Shown here: piece after piece, positions 7,822-16,822 of the stretch
Layout: every line of letters begins with the position of its first letter
Numbering within the stretch: the stretch's first letter is position 1
Origin: Teichococcus coralli
GTDB lineage: Bacteria; Pseudomonadota; Alphaproteobacteria; Acetobacterales; Acetobacteraceae
Assembly: GCF_009829925.1 (NCBI RefSeq)
Contig: NZ_SNVJ01000025.1
Span: 1 to 41,840, forward strand
DNA length: 41,840 nt
Direction of reading: 5' to 3'
Notes under the pieces: model-generated
Database searches by the model: none
What the model was told of the DNA's origin: nothing
Seen by the model: the letters and a program-made list of their open reading frames with translations, nothing else
Position numbers and translations under genes: made by a program

Positions 7822-8018
7822 AGCTGCTCGCGCAGGCCGGGCAGCGGCGCCAGAACCACCACGCCGGGCGAGGACTGGCGCCAGCGCGTGAGGCCCGCCC
7901 GGCGCAGCGCCGCGCTGGCGGAACAGGCATCCTCGAACAGGGCGACCATGGGGGATTCGATGTTGCCGCGGGCAGGCAGCGTCTCGGCGGACAGGGAGGG
8001 GCGGGGGAGCGGCGTCAT
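7788..8018 (-). CDS. Small conserved-looking protein of unknown function (76 aa)
   Basis: I do not recognise this protein. It has 76 residues and no signal or clear membrane segment. A central helix-like stretch (SPMVALFEDACSASAALRRAGL, roughly 22-43) is followed by a strand-like VVVLAPLPG and a C-terminal YAAGALLVVE. It lies 86 bases after the M23 lipoprotein gene in the same direction, so it may be the last gene of the xseA operon. Its last 34 bases overlap the 3' end of the LpxL-type gene on the opposite strand. An AGGGCG lies a few bases before the ATG. It could still be a chance frame in G+C-rich DNA, but the amino acid composition looks protein-like. Confidence 0.5.
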   Translation of the reverse strand: MTPLPRPSLSAETLPARGNIESPMVALFEDACSASAALRRAGLTRWRQSSPGVVVLAPLPGLREQLYAAGALLVVE

Positions 8019-8104
8019 GCGCGCCCTATGCCGCCTGGACGCTTACCGGATCATGAACGTGATGCGGCGTTTTCGTGGTGTTTGCCCCGCGCCAGACGCG
8101 CCGC

Positions 8105-8944
8105 TCAGGCCGGCAGCAACGGGCGGGGGTCCACCGCCGTGGTGAACCAGTAGAGGCCGAGATGCAGGTGCGGCCCGGTGACGCGGCCCGTTGCGCCGGT
8201 CTCCCCCAGCTGTTGCCCGCAGGCGAGCATCGCGCCTTCCGCCACCTCCATGCGGGAGAGATGGGCGTAGAGGCTGACCAGCCCGTGGCCATGGTCCAGC
8301 AGCACCGTGTTGCCGGTGAAGTAGAGGTTGTCCGCCAGCAGCACGCGGCCGCCGCCCATGGCGGCGCAGGGCGTGCCGGTGGGCACCGCGACGTCGAGCC
8401 CGAGATGCGGCGCGCGCGGCTCGCCGTTCAGGATGCGCTGGCTGCCATAGACGCCGCTGATCCGCCCGCGCGCCGGCCAGTCGAAGGGCTCGGCGAAATG
8501 GGGCAGGGAACTGTCGGTTTTGCGCAACGCGTTCAGCCGCGCCTGCTCGGCCTTGATGCGGGCGAGCTGCTTCGCATCGGGCGTGACCATCTTCGGCGGC
8601 AGCCCGGCGAGGCGCTGGATGTCCCAGTCGCGCCGGGCGATGGCGAGGGGACGCGCCTCGGCCCGCCCATCCGGCGCGGCGACGGCGATCTGCGCCTCGG
8701 GCGCCGCGTCCCGCCCGAAGCCCAGGGCGAAACGACCTTCCCGGCCGACGCTGATCGGGCGGCCATCCAGCGTAACGCGGCTGCCCGGCGGCACCCGGCC
8801 GACAACGAAGCCGCCCTGCGTCAGGCCCTGGGGCGGCAGGTCCAGCAGCGGCCCGGGGGCAGCGGCGGTGGCCGGCTCCCCGCCGGCGGCGCAGGCACCC
8901 AGCAGCAAAGCGGGCGCACCCAGGATCAGGCGGCGACCGATCAT
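8105..8944 (-). CDS. M23-family peptidase lipoprotein
   Basis: A 279-residue envelope protein related to lysostaphin-type endopeptidases that cut peptidoglycan cross-links. The N-terminus is a lipoprotein signal ending in the lipobox LLGAC, so the mature form should be membrane-anchored at Cys. The C-terminal M23 domain (about 150-279) shows the zinc motifs HLGLD, DHGHGLVSLYAHLS and GPHLHLG, so it appears catalytically complete, unlike EnvC-type activators. Start choice: the ATG at 8944 has GAGGG about 8 bases upstream; an ATG at 8959 would add five residues before the signal. It follows xseA by fewer than 20 bases and is surely cotranscribed with it. Confidence 0.9.
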   Translation of the reverse strand: MIGRRLILGAPALLLGACAAGGEPATAAAPGPLLDLPPQGLTQGGFVVGRVPPGSRVTLDGRPISVGREGRFALGFGRDAAPEAQIAVAAPDGRAEARPLAIARRDWDIQRLAGLPPKMVTPDAKQLARIKAEQARLNALRKTDSSLPHFAEPFDWPARGRISGVYGSQRILNGEPRAPHLGLDVAVPTGTPCAAMGGGRVLLADNLYFTGNTVLLDHGHGLVSLYAHLSRMEVAEGAMLACGQQLGETGATGRVTGPHLHLGLYWFTTAVDPRPLLPA

Positions 8945-8962
8945 CCTCGAATCCCTCATGGT

Positions 8963-10435
<1,473 letters not shown>

Positions 10436-10491
10436 CGGCCGCCATTATGCGGCGCGGCGCGGCCTCTGGCGAGGGCGGCCGGCGCCGCGCG

Positions 10492-11088
10492 TCAGGGCTC
10501 GGTGATCGGCTTGTATCCGGACGGGACGCGGAAGCGCGCGGGGTCCTGCGCGCCGTAGCGCACCTCGGTCGCCACGTAGAGGGTCAGGGCGTCACTGCCC
10601 TCGCCTTCGCGCAGGCGCAGCGGCACGCCGTCGGCGGTGATGCAGGCGTGGCGCGCCTCCTCGTCGGTGCTCTCGCCCGCCGGCTCGATCCGCCAGACCG
10701 TGCAGTTCTGGCCGGCGACGCGGTCGCTGCCTTCGCGCGTCATCTTGTCCCCCTGGCGGATGGGCAGGATGTCCTGGGTCATGACCTCCGCCACCTTGCC
10801 GAGATCGTGATAGCTGCGCTCCTCGTCGATCACCGCGGTGACGTCGCCGCCCCGCGTGTCGATCAGGTGGGTCACGCGGTTGATCAGCCCTTGCCCCTCG
10901 GTGCGGATGCGCCCTTCCGCGACCAGGAAGGCGACGCTCTCCACCGTCGGCGGGCTGGGGTCCACTTCGTAGGTGACCACCACGTCACGGGTCGGCATGG
11001 CGGGCGGCTGGTCCTTCGCCAGCGCGGCGCCGGAGGTGCCGCCCGCAAGGAAGAGGGTGGCGAGGAGCCTGGTCAGGGGGATGCGCAT
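10492..11088 (-). CDS. Secreted protein of unknown function, DUF4412-like
   Basis: A 198-residue exported protein with a signal peptide (MRIPLTRLLATLFLAGGTSGAALA). The mature part resembles the DUF4412/LolA-like class of beta-rich periplasmic proteins: an opening TRDVVVTYEVD strand, a central TAVIDEERSYHDL segment, a VAGQNCTVWRIE stretch around residue 130, then ACITADGVPLRLREG, and a final ARFRVPSGYKPI. Cys residues in NCTVW and HACIT could form a disulfide. This pattern is known from proteins of undefined function that may carry lipids or lipoproteins. It lies downstream of no obvious operon partner; xseA begins about 56 bases beyond its stop in the same direction. Confidence 0.8.
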   Translation of the reverse strand: MRIPLTRLLATLFLAGGTSGAALAKDQPPAMPTRDVVVTYEVDPSPPTVESVAFLVAEGRIRTEGQGLINRVTHLIDTRGGDVTAVIDEERSYHDLGKVAEVMTQDILPIRQGDKMTREGSDRVAGQNCTVWRIEPAGESTDEEARHACITADGVPLRLREGEGSDALTLYVATEVRYGAQDPARFRVPSGYKPITEP

Positions 11089-11259
11089 GGAGGCGGGTTC
11101 CAGTGGGGCGCGCGCTTGTCGCGCGGTGGCGGCATCCGGTCAATCGAGGCAGGCGTTGTACTTCCGACGCGCCGCGAGCGGAACGGGGCCAGCGGAAAGG
11201 GGCCGCTGGAAAGGGCCAATGATGGCATCGGCCGGGGTGGCCGGATCAGGAAAGGAAAG

Positions 11260-11275
11260 CTTCGATGCATCGAAG
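11260..11275. promoter_or_regulatory. 16-base perfect palindrome over a start codon
   Basis: The sequence CTTCGATGCATCGAAG is a perfect palindrome whose centre overlaps the ATG of the small lipoprotein gene at 11265. It directly follows a GGAAAGGAAAG ribosome-site region. In RNA it could only form a very tight loop, so a dimeric protein site is as likely as an RNA structure. Its function is unknown. Confidence 0.4.
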
Positions 11276-11564
11276 GGCATGGCTGGGGATGGGATGGGTG
11301 CTCGGGCTTGCTGCCTGCGCGGCGCAGCCGGCGGCGCCGGAGGCCATGTCCCCGGCCATGCCGGCGGCGGCGCCCGGCCGCGCCTCGGGCCAGCCGGAGC
11401 GCGACCGGGCGGCGGAGCTGGCCTGCATCCGGCGGGGCCGGGAGGCCGAGGTGATGCAGCCCTGGCTGGGTGCGAACAACCCGCGGGCGGCGGTGATCGG
11501 CGCGCGGGTGCGCAACGATTGCCTGGAGGGCTACCGGCGCGGCGCCGGCCTGCCGGGGCCATGA
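11265..11564 (+). CDS. Small lipoprotein of unknown function
   Basis: A 99-residue predicted lipoprotein. The signal (MHRRAWLGMGWVLGLAAC) ends in the lipobox GLAAC, so Cys18 should be lipidated. A Pro/Ala/Met-rich linker follows, then a compact C-terminal half with two cysteines (LACIRRG and NDCLEGYRRG) that could form a disulfide. The ATG has AGGAAAGG about 7 bases upstream. I do not recognise a family. It stands alone between the DUF4412-like gene, which reads the other way, and purD. Confidence 0.75.
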   Translation: MHRRAWLGMGWVLGLAACAAQPAAPEAMSPAMPAAAPGRASGQPERDRAAELACIRRGREAEVMQPWLGANNPRAAVIGARVRNDCLEGYRRGAGLPGP

Positions 11565-11864
11565 CGAGGTCCGGCGCCGCGCCCATGGCCGCCGCGTCCC
11601 CATGACCTGCCCGGGCGCGCCAAGGATGGGCATGGCGGCGCGGCCTTCTCTGCGGCGAGCAGCGACGCGGGAATGCGGTGCTGACGGCCTCGGGGGCGGC
11701 AGAGGCCCAGGGGAATGACCGCGCACCGGATGGCGGCATGGCGGCGGCGGCCAGCACCGTCGCGCCGGTGCGGGGCGGCGGGGTGGTGCGGGCGGCGGTG
11801 GGCTGACGCGCGCCCTGTGCTGTGCTAGCGCCCGCCGTACTTCGCGTGAGGAGAGTGGCAGGTC
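11565..11864. other. Intergenic region upstream of purD
   Basis: Three hundred G+C-rich bases between the small lipoprotein gene and purD with no convincing gene; short frames here are under 50 codons. It should include the purD promoter. Immediately before the purD ATG is a GAGGAGAG ribosome-site region. Confidence 0.5.
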
Positions 11865-13133
11865 ATGAAGGTGCTTCTGATTGGCGGCGGCGGCCGCGAG
11901 CATGCGCTGGCCTGGGCGCTCTCCGGCTCCGGACTGCTGAGCAAGCTGTGGTGCGCGCCGGGCAATGCCGGCATCGCCGAGCTGGCCGAATGCGTGCCGA
12001 TCGGCGCCGAGGACGTGCCGGCGCTGGTCGCCTTCGCCCGGGAAAAGGCCGTGGACCTGGTGATCGCCGGCCCCGAGGCGCCGCTGACGCTGGGCCTGGC
12101 CGATGCCTGCGCCGCCGCCGGCCTCCGCTGCTTCGGCCCGAGCGCGGCGGCGGCGCGGCTGGAGGGCAGCAAGGCCTTCACCCGCGAGGTCGCCAGCGCC
12201 GCTAACGTGCCCGGTGCCGAATGGGCGCAGTTCGCCGAGCCGGGGGCCGCGCGCGCCTATGTCCGCCGGAAGGGTGCGCCGATCGTGGTGAAGGCGGACG
12301 GCCTTGCCGCCGGCAAGGGCGTGGTGGTGGCCGGCACGGTGGCGGAGGCCGAGGAAGCCATCATCGAGATCATGGAGGACCGGGTGCATGGCGCCGCCGG
12401 CGCCACCGTGCTGATCGAGGAATGCCTGATCGGCCAGGAGGTCTCCTTTTTCGCCCTCTGCGACGGCACCACGGCCGTGCCGATGGCGGCGGCGCAGGAC
12501 CACAAGCGCGTGGGCGAGGGCGACCTCGGCCCGAACACCGGCGGCATGGGCGCCTATTCCCCGCCGCCTGCCTTCACGCCGGAGATCGAGGCCGAGGTGA
12601 TGGCGCGCATCATCCGCCCGACCCTGGCGGAAATGGCGCGTCGCGGCACGCCTTTCCGCGGCGTGCTCTTCGCCGGCCTGATGCTGACCGACTCCGGGCC
12701 GCGGCTGATCGAGTTCAACGTCCGCTTCGGCGACCCCGAGTGCCAGGTGCTGCTGCTGCGGCTGCAGTCCGACCTTCTGGCGGCGCTGCTGGCCGCCTGC
12801 GACGGCGAGCTGGACCGCTTCGCGCTGCGCTGGTCGGCGGAGGCGGCGCTGGTGGTGGTGATGGCGGCGCGCGGCTATCCCGGCGCCTATGCCAAGGGCA
12901 CCCGCATCGACGGGGTGGAGGAGGCGGCGGCGGTGCCGGGCGCGCATGTCTTCCATGCCGGCACCATGCGCGGTCCGGATGGCGCGCTGCTTGCCACCGG
13001 CGGCCGGGTTCTCGGCGTCGCCGCCACCGGCTCAAGCCTGCGTGCCGCGCATGACGCCGCCTATGAGGCGGTGGACCGGCTGACCTGGCCGGACGGCTTC
13101 TGCCGCCGCGACATCGGCTGGCGGGCGCTGTGA
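11865..13133 (+). CDS. purD: Phosphoribosylamine-glycine ligase (GAR synthetase)
   Basis: This cytoplasmic enzyme carries out the second step of purine synthesis, joining glycine to 5-phosphoribosylamine with ATP. The 422-residue length is typical. Family features in order: the N-terminal GGGGREHALAW; AGPEAPLTLGLAD; the ATP-grasp lid region with VVKADGLAAGKGVVVA near residues 140-156; the signature GPNTGGMGAYSP near 223-234; and NVRFGDPECQVLLLRL near 284-300, holding metal-binding Glu/Asn residues. The ATG lies 8-12 bases after GAGGAGAG. The divergent arrangement with xseA is conserved in related bacteria. No anomaly. Confidence 0.97.
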   Translation: MKVLLIGGGGREHALAWALSGSGLLSKLWCAPGNAGIAELAECVPIGAEDVPALVAFAREKAVDLVIAGPEAPLTLGLADACAAAGLRCFGPSAAAARLEGSKAFTREVASAANVPGAEWAQFAEPGAARAYVRRKGAPIVVKADGLAAGKGVVVAGTVAEAEEAIIEIMEDRVHGAAGATVLIEECLIGQEVSFFALCDGTTAVPMAAAQDHKRVGEGDLGPNTGGMGAYSPPPAFTPEIEAEVMARIIRPTLAEMARRGTPFRGVLFAGLMLTDSGPRLIEFNVRFGDPECQVLLLRLQSDLLAALLAACDGELDRFALRWSAEAALVVVMAARGYPGAYAKGTRIDGVEEAAAVPGAHVFHAGTMRGPDGALLATGGRVLGVAATGSSLRAAHDAAYEAVDRLTWPDGFCRRDIGWRAL

Positions 13134-13452
13134 CACCGTCCTGGAGCGGATCCCGATCGGGTGAAGATGCTCTTCAAAACAAATGGCTGAAGCGTTTGAA
13201 GTGAGCCAAAGCGAACGCAAACCGCGCTAGCCCGCGCTTCCGCGCGCTTCGTCCGCTTGCCCGGGTGCCGGCAGGCCTCGCCTCGGCACCACCCTCGCGG
13301 CGGAGGGGGATCGTGGAAGCCGGCCGGGAGTGCCCTGCGCCAACGGGGCCGCCGGCGCGGGCAGGGCGATCTGCCCGGCGCCGAAGCGGCCTGGCCGCTC
13401 GCCCGGAATGGGGCGGAGCGGCGGCGGTTCGCCCCGCCTGGAGAGGTCCGGC
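13134..13452. other. Intergenic region between purD and bphP
   Basis: The two flanking genes converge here. The first part (13145-13230) has a distinctive A+T-richer sequence that looks like a dispersed repeat. The rest is very G+C-rich with no believable gene. No clear U-tailed terminator was found. Confidence 0.6.
13145..13230. repeat. Probable dispersed intergenic repeat element
   Basis: An 86-base stretch begins AGCGGATCCCGATCGGGTGA, includes the perfect palindrome CCCGATCGGG at 13152-13161, continues through AAAACAAATGGCTGAAGCG, and ends at ACCGCGCTAG. The opening closely resembles intergenic elements I recall as scattered in many alphaproteobacterial genomes. Only one copy lies in this window, so repetition is inferred, not seen. 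Confidence 0.5.
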
Positions 13453-16038
13453 CTAATTGCCGCGGGCCGCGAGCCGGCGCTGCAGGGTCTGGCGCATTTC
13501 CGTCGCCGTGTAGGGCTTGCCGATCACCTCGGTGGTGCGGAAGCGGTCGGGGAAGGCGTTGGCCTCGCCGTAGCCGGTGGCGAAGACAAACGGAATTCCG
13601 CGTGCCGCCAGCGCATCCGCCACCGGGAAGCTGCTTTCGCGGCCGAGGTTCACATCCAGCAGCGCCACCTGCGGCGGAGCGTGCTCCAGCAGCCGCAGCG
13701 CCGCCTGCACGCTGCTCGCGACATCCACATGAGATGCGCCCATGCGGCGGAGCTGGTCCTCCGCATCCATGGCGATCAGCAGGTTGTCCTCCACCAGCAG
13801 CACCCGGCCGGAAAGGGCGAAGCCTTCCTCCCGCGGCGCGGCCGGCGCGGCGGCGCTCTCGCGCGGAAGCGGCCCGTCCGCCGTGCTCTGGTGCACGCAG
13901 CCGGCAGGCAGCAGGAAGCGGGCCTCGACGCCGGAAAGCTTGTAGTGCAGCTCGGCCTCGCCCTTGAGGTCGTGCGGCAGGGCGCGCTCGACGATGGTGG
14001 TGCCGAAGCCCTGGCGCATCGGCGGCTTCACCGGCGGCCCGCCCTCCTCGGTCCAGCGGATCTCAAGGTCCTGGTTGGCGGTGAAGGCCCATTGCACGGT
14101 CACGTGGCCGGACCGGTCGCACAGCGCCCCATACTTGGCGGCGTTGGTCATCATCTCGTGGATGACCAGCGCCATGGTGGTGTAGGCGGACGGCTCCAGC
14201 AGCGCCGGCGGGCCGGAAAGGCGCAGCCGGTCGGTCCCGCCGCTCAGGTAGGCCTCGGCCTCGGCGCGGATCAGCTCGTCCAGCGGCGCCGGGTGCCAGC
14301 GGTCGGTGGTGATCTGGTCGTGCGCGCGGGCCAGCGCCTGGATGCGGCCGCCCACCATCTCGGCGAACTCGTCCACCGTGGCCGCATGGCCGCGGCTCTG
14401 GGTGACCAGGCCGCGGATCAGGCCGAGGATGTTGCGCACCCGGTGGTTCAGCTCGGCGATCAGGATCTCCTGCCGCTCCTGCGCCGCCTGCCGCTCGCGC
14501 TCGGCAAGGTCGGTGAGCTGCAGCACCACCTCCAGCAGCGTCACCCGCAGGCGCTCGGCCATCAGCAGGTCGCTCTCGGTCCAGGGGCGGCTCTGCCCCT
14601 CCACCGTCTCCTGCCAGGCGGCGAAGCTCTTGCGCGGGGTCAGCCGCGCGCCGTTGGGGCCGAGCGCCACCGGCTTGTGCGGGTCGCCCGCCCAGGTGAC
14701 CGAATTCGTCACGGCGCGGCGGAAAAAGACGAGGTAGTCGCGCGGGGTGCGGGAGAGGGGGATGGCCAGCAGCCCCGCCGTGCGCCCGGCGAACTCGCCG
14801 GCCGCCGGATACATCTCGCCGAGCTTGTGGGTGGCGTAGATGGTGCCCGAGGCGCTGCGGTTCAGGAACCGGATCAGGCCGGAGAACTCCTCGATGGTCG
14901 GCGCATGGCCGCGCATCGCGGTGCCGCGCTTGCTCCACAGGCCAATGCCGTCGCAGGGGATCACCTCGCCGAGCAGCTCCAGGAACTCGGTGAGCGACTG
15001 GCTGCCCGGGCGCATGGCGCCGAGCGCGGCCATGAGCTGCTGGTGCACCCGGTTGGCCTCGGCCTCGCGCGCCTGGTCGGCCTCGCGCTCGCGGCTTTCC
15101 AGTACCAGGGAGAAGACCTGCCCGAACAGCTCGGCGGCGGTGCGGCGCTCGAAGGAGACGCGCAGCGCCTCGTTGTGGTGGCAGGCGATCAGCCCCCAGA
15201 GCCGCCCCTTGCGCAGCACCGAGACCGACATCGAGGCCTGCACGCCCATGTTGCGCAGGTATTCGATATGAATCGGCGAAACGCTGCGCAGCACGCTGAG
15301 CGAGAGATCGAGCGGCTGCCGGTGGCTGTCGAGCAACGGCAGCACCGGCACGGGCTGCGCCTCGGTGTCGCCGATCAGGCGCAGCCAGTTGCGCTCGTAG
15401 AGCTTGCGCGCCTGGCGGGGGATGTCGGAGGCGGGAAAATGCAGCCCCATGAAGGAGGGAAGGAAGCTGGCCGCCGATTCGGCGATCACCTCGCCGGCGC
15501 CGTCATGGTCGAAGCGGTAGAGCATGACGCGGTTGAAGCCGGTGAGGCCGCGGATCTGCCGGACCGCCTCGCGGCAGATGCCCTCGAAGCCTTCGGCCTG
15601 GTGCAGCCGGGAGAGCATGCCGCGCACGGTGTTGCCGGCCTCCAGCGCGTCCTCCAGGTCGGAGGGCTCGCCTTCCAGCACGATCAGCTCGCCCGACAGA
15701 TGGATGGCGAGGTCGTAGGGGATGCCGCCCTCCCGCAGCCTGACGCCGAACAGCCGCTCCACCGCGTTGGCGCCGCGCAGCAGGTGCAGGCGGCCGCCGA
15801 TCTGGTGCATCGCCTCGCGGGTCAGCAGCGTGTTGAGGAACTCCCCGGGCAGGGACTCCGCATCCTGGCCCAGGTGGTCGCCGACATTGGCCGAGGCGCG
15901 CCGCACGACCCAGTCCGCCGAAACCGCGACCAGGAAGCCGATCGGCTGAATGGTGCCCAGGAGGTGGATGGGCTCGCGGTCGCAGTTGGTCAGGTCCACG
16001 TCGCTGGGCAGCGCCAGGTCGCCAAGGTCGTCACGCAT
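13453..16038 (-). CDS. bphP: Bacteriophytochrome HWE-type histidine kinase with fused receiver domain
   Basis: An 861-residue red/far-red light sensor. Domains: PAS (about 20-130) with biliverdin-binding Cys19 in LTNCDREPI; GAF (about 145-320) with the PASDIP motif at 202-207 (Asp205) and the conserved His near 287; PHY (about 335-515) with the tongue motif PRKSF at 468-472; an HWE/HisKA_2 kinase with phospho-acceptor His532 in ELNHRVRN, the N-box Asn632 and the W662-x-E664 signature; and a C-terminal receiver (about 744-861) with E750-D751, phospho-acceptor Asp795, T821 and K841. All key residues are present. The ATG overlaps the heme oxygenase stop by 8 bases (ATGCGTGA), so chromophore synthesis and sensor are coupled. 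The fused receiver may relay phosphate or act as a sink. The output partner is not in the window. Confidence 0.95.
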   Translation of the reverse strand: MRDDLGDLALPSDVDLTNCDREPIHLLGTIQPIGFLVAVSADWVVRRASANVGDHLGQDAESLPGEFLNTLLTREAMHQIGGRLHLLRGANAVERLFGVRLREGGIPYDLAIHLSGELIVLEGEPSDLEDALEAGNTVRGMLSRLHQAEGFEGICREAVRQIRGLTGFNRVMLYRFDHDGAGEVIAESAASFLPSFMGLHFPASDIPRQARKLYERNWLRLIGDTEAQPVPVLPLLDSHRQPLDLSLSVLRSVSPIHIEYLRNMGVQASMSVSVLRKGRLWGLIACHHNEALRVSFERRTAAELFGQVFSLVLESREREADQAREAEANRVHQQLMAALGAMRPGSQSLTEFLELLGEVIPCDGIGLWSKRGTAMRGHAPTIEEFSGLIRFLNRSASGTIYATHKLGEMYPAAGEFAGRTAGLLAIPLSRTPRDYLVFFRRAVTNSVTWAGDPHKPVALGPNGARLTPRKSFAAWQETVEGQSRPWTESDLLMAERLRVTLLEVVLQLTDLAERERQAAQERQEILIAELNHRVRNILGLIRGLVTQSRGHAATVDEFAEMVGGRIQALARAHDQITTDRWHPAPLDELIRAEAEAYLSGGTDRLRLSGPPALLEPSAYTTMALVIHEMMTNAAKYGALCDRSGHVTVQWAFTANQDLEIRWTEEGGPPVKPPMRQGFGTTIVERALPHDLKGEAELHYKLSGVEARFLLPAGCVHQSTADGPLPRESAAAPAAPREEGFALSGRVLLVEDNLLIAMDAEDQLRRMGASHVDVASSVQAALRLLEHAPPQVALLDVNLGRESSFPVADALAARGIPFVFATGYGEANAFPDRFRTTEVIGKPYTATEMRQTLQRRLAARGN

Positions 16039-16624
16039 GCAGGGGAGCCGTCCTTTCACGACGCATGGCCGCCAGGAAACAATCGAAGGCGAGGCGCGCG
16101 CCTGTGGTGGCGTCCGCCCACTGGGCCGGGTCCGGCAGGGCCAGTTCCAACCGGGCGATGAAACCGGGCCAGCCTTCCGCGCCAGGCGAGTGCGAGAGAT
16201 AGGCGATCGGAGCGCCGTCCGCGAGGGGCAATGCGGCCCGCACGATGCGGAGCAGCATCGCGTTGCCCAGCCTGGAGCCTTCCAGGACATAGGCCGCTCC
16301 CAGCGCGGCGGCGGCGGAAGGGAGCACCAGGTGAGCGGGCGGCGGCGGCGTGGCGCCGAGCCGCGCCAGGTCGGCCGCCAGCGCCTCCCGGCGGCGGCGG
16401 CGGGGCCAGTCGGGCAGCAGCCGCTCCAGCCCCGCGGCCTCGCAGGCGGCCTCCAGGGCGGGCAGGGCGCGGGCATGGGCGCAGAGGAAGTCGCGGTACC
16501 CGGCCGGGCTGCGCAGGTCGAAGCCGGCGCCGAGGCGGTCGGCCTCCGCGTGGCGGTCCTGGGTCGCCGCGCGCAGATGCCAGCGCAGGCCCGCCTTGCG
16601 GGCGGTCGAGGAAAGAGCCGTCAT
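16031..16624 (-). CDS. bphO: Biliverdin-producing heme oxygenase
   Basis: This enzyme opens heme to biliverdin, the chromophore needed by the bacteriophytochrome encoded directly downstream. The chosen product is 197 residues, normal for bacterial BphO. The axial heme ligand is probably His25 in ATQDRHAEAD. The distal-helix region shows LGAAYVLEGSRLGNAMLLR, matching the family's conserved YVxEGSxLG pattern. Start: the ATG at 16624 fits family N-termini; an in-frame ATG at 16660 would add 12 residues and has an AGGCG nearby. The stop lies inside the bphP start region. An inverted repeat upstream (16669-16696) may be an operator. Confidence 0.9.
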   Translation of the reverse strand: MTALSSTARKAGLRWHLRAATQDRHAEADRLGAGFDLRSPAGYRDFLCAHARALPALEAACEAAGLERLLPDWPRRRRREALAADLARLGATPPPPAHLVLPSAAAALGAAYVLEGSRLGNAMLLRIVRAALPLADGAPIAYLSHSPGAEGWPGFIARLELALPDPAQWADATTGARLAFDCFLAAMRRERTAPLHA

Positions 16625-16668
16625 GTCCGCCGCATTCTCATCCACCGGGACGGCCGGCATAGCGCCTG

Positions 16669-16696
16669 ACCGGAAGGGACCGATCAATCTTCCGGT
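16669..16696. promoter_or_regulatory. Inverted repeat upstream of bphO
   Basis: Perfect 8-base arms, ACCGGAAG (16669-16676) and CTTCCGGT (16689-16696), flank a 12-base spacer. It lies 45-72 bases upstream of the preferred bphO ATG and about 130 bases from the divergent TTT receptor start. The geometry fits a site for a dimeric regulator. The identity of any regulator is unknown. Confidence 0.45.
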
Positions 16697-16822
16697 ATGC
16701 CGCCGCCCGTCAAGGGCGTGGCGCGCCGCGCGAGAGGATGGTTGCGCCAGCCCCGCCGGATGCGCCACATCTGGCACTGGTCACGGGCCCGCAGAAGCCC
16801 GTGCGCAGAGAGGATACGGACG

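Noticed and set aside
11073..12956. Long minus-strand frame (627 codons) opposite purD
   Set aside because: It is antisense to purD and its composition (Arg/Gly/His/Ala) has no domain pattern.
13330..16161. Very long plus-strand reading frame (943 codons) opposite bphP
   Set aside because: It is antisense to a clear phytochrome kinase with full domain motifs. Its product is Arg/Gly/His/Ala-rich with no recognisable domain, as expected from G+C-rich DNA read in the wrong frame.
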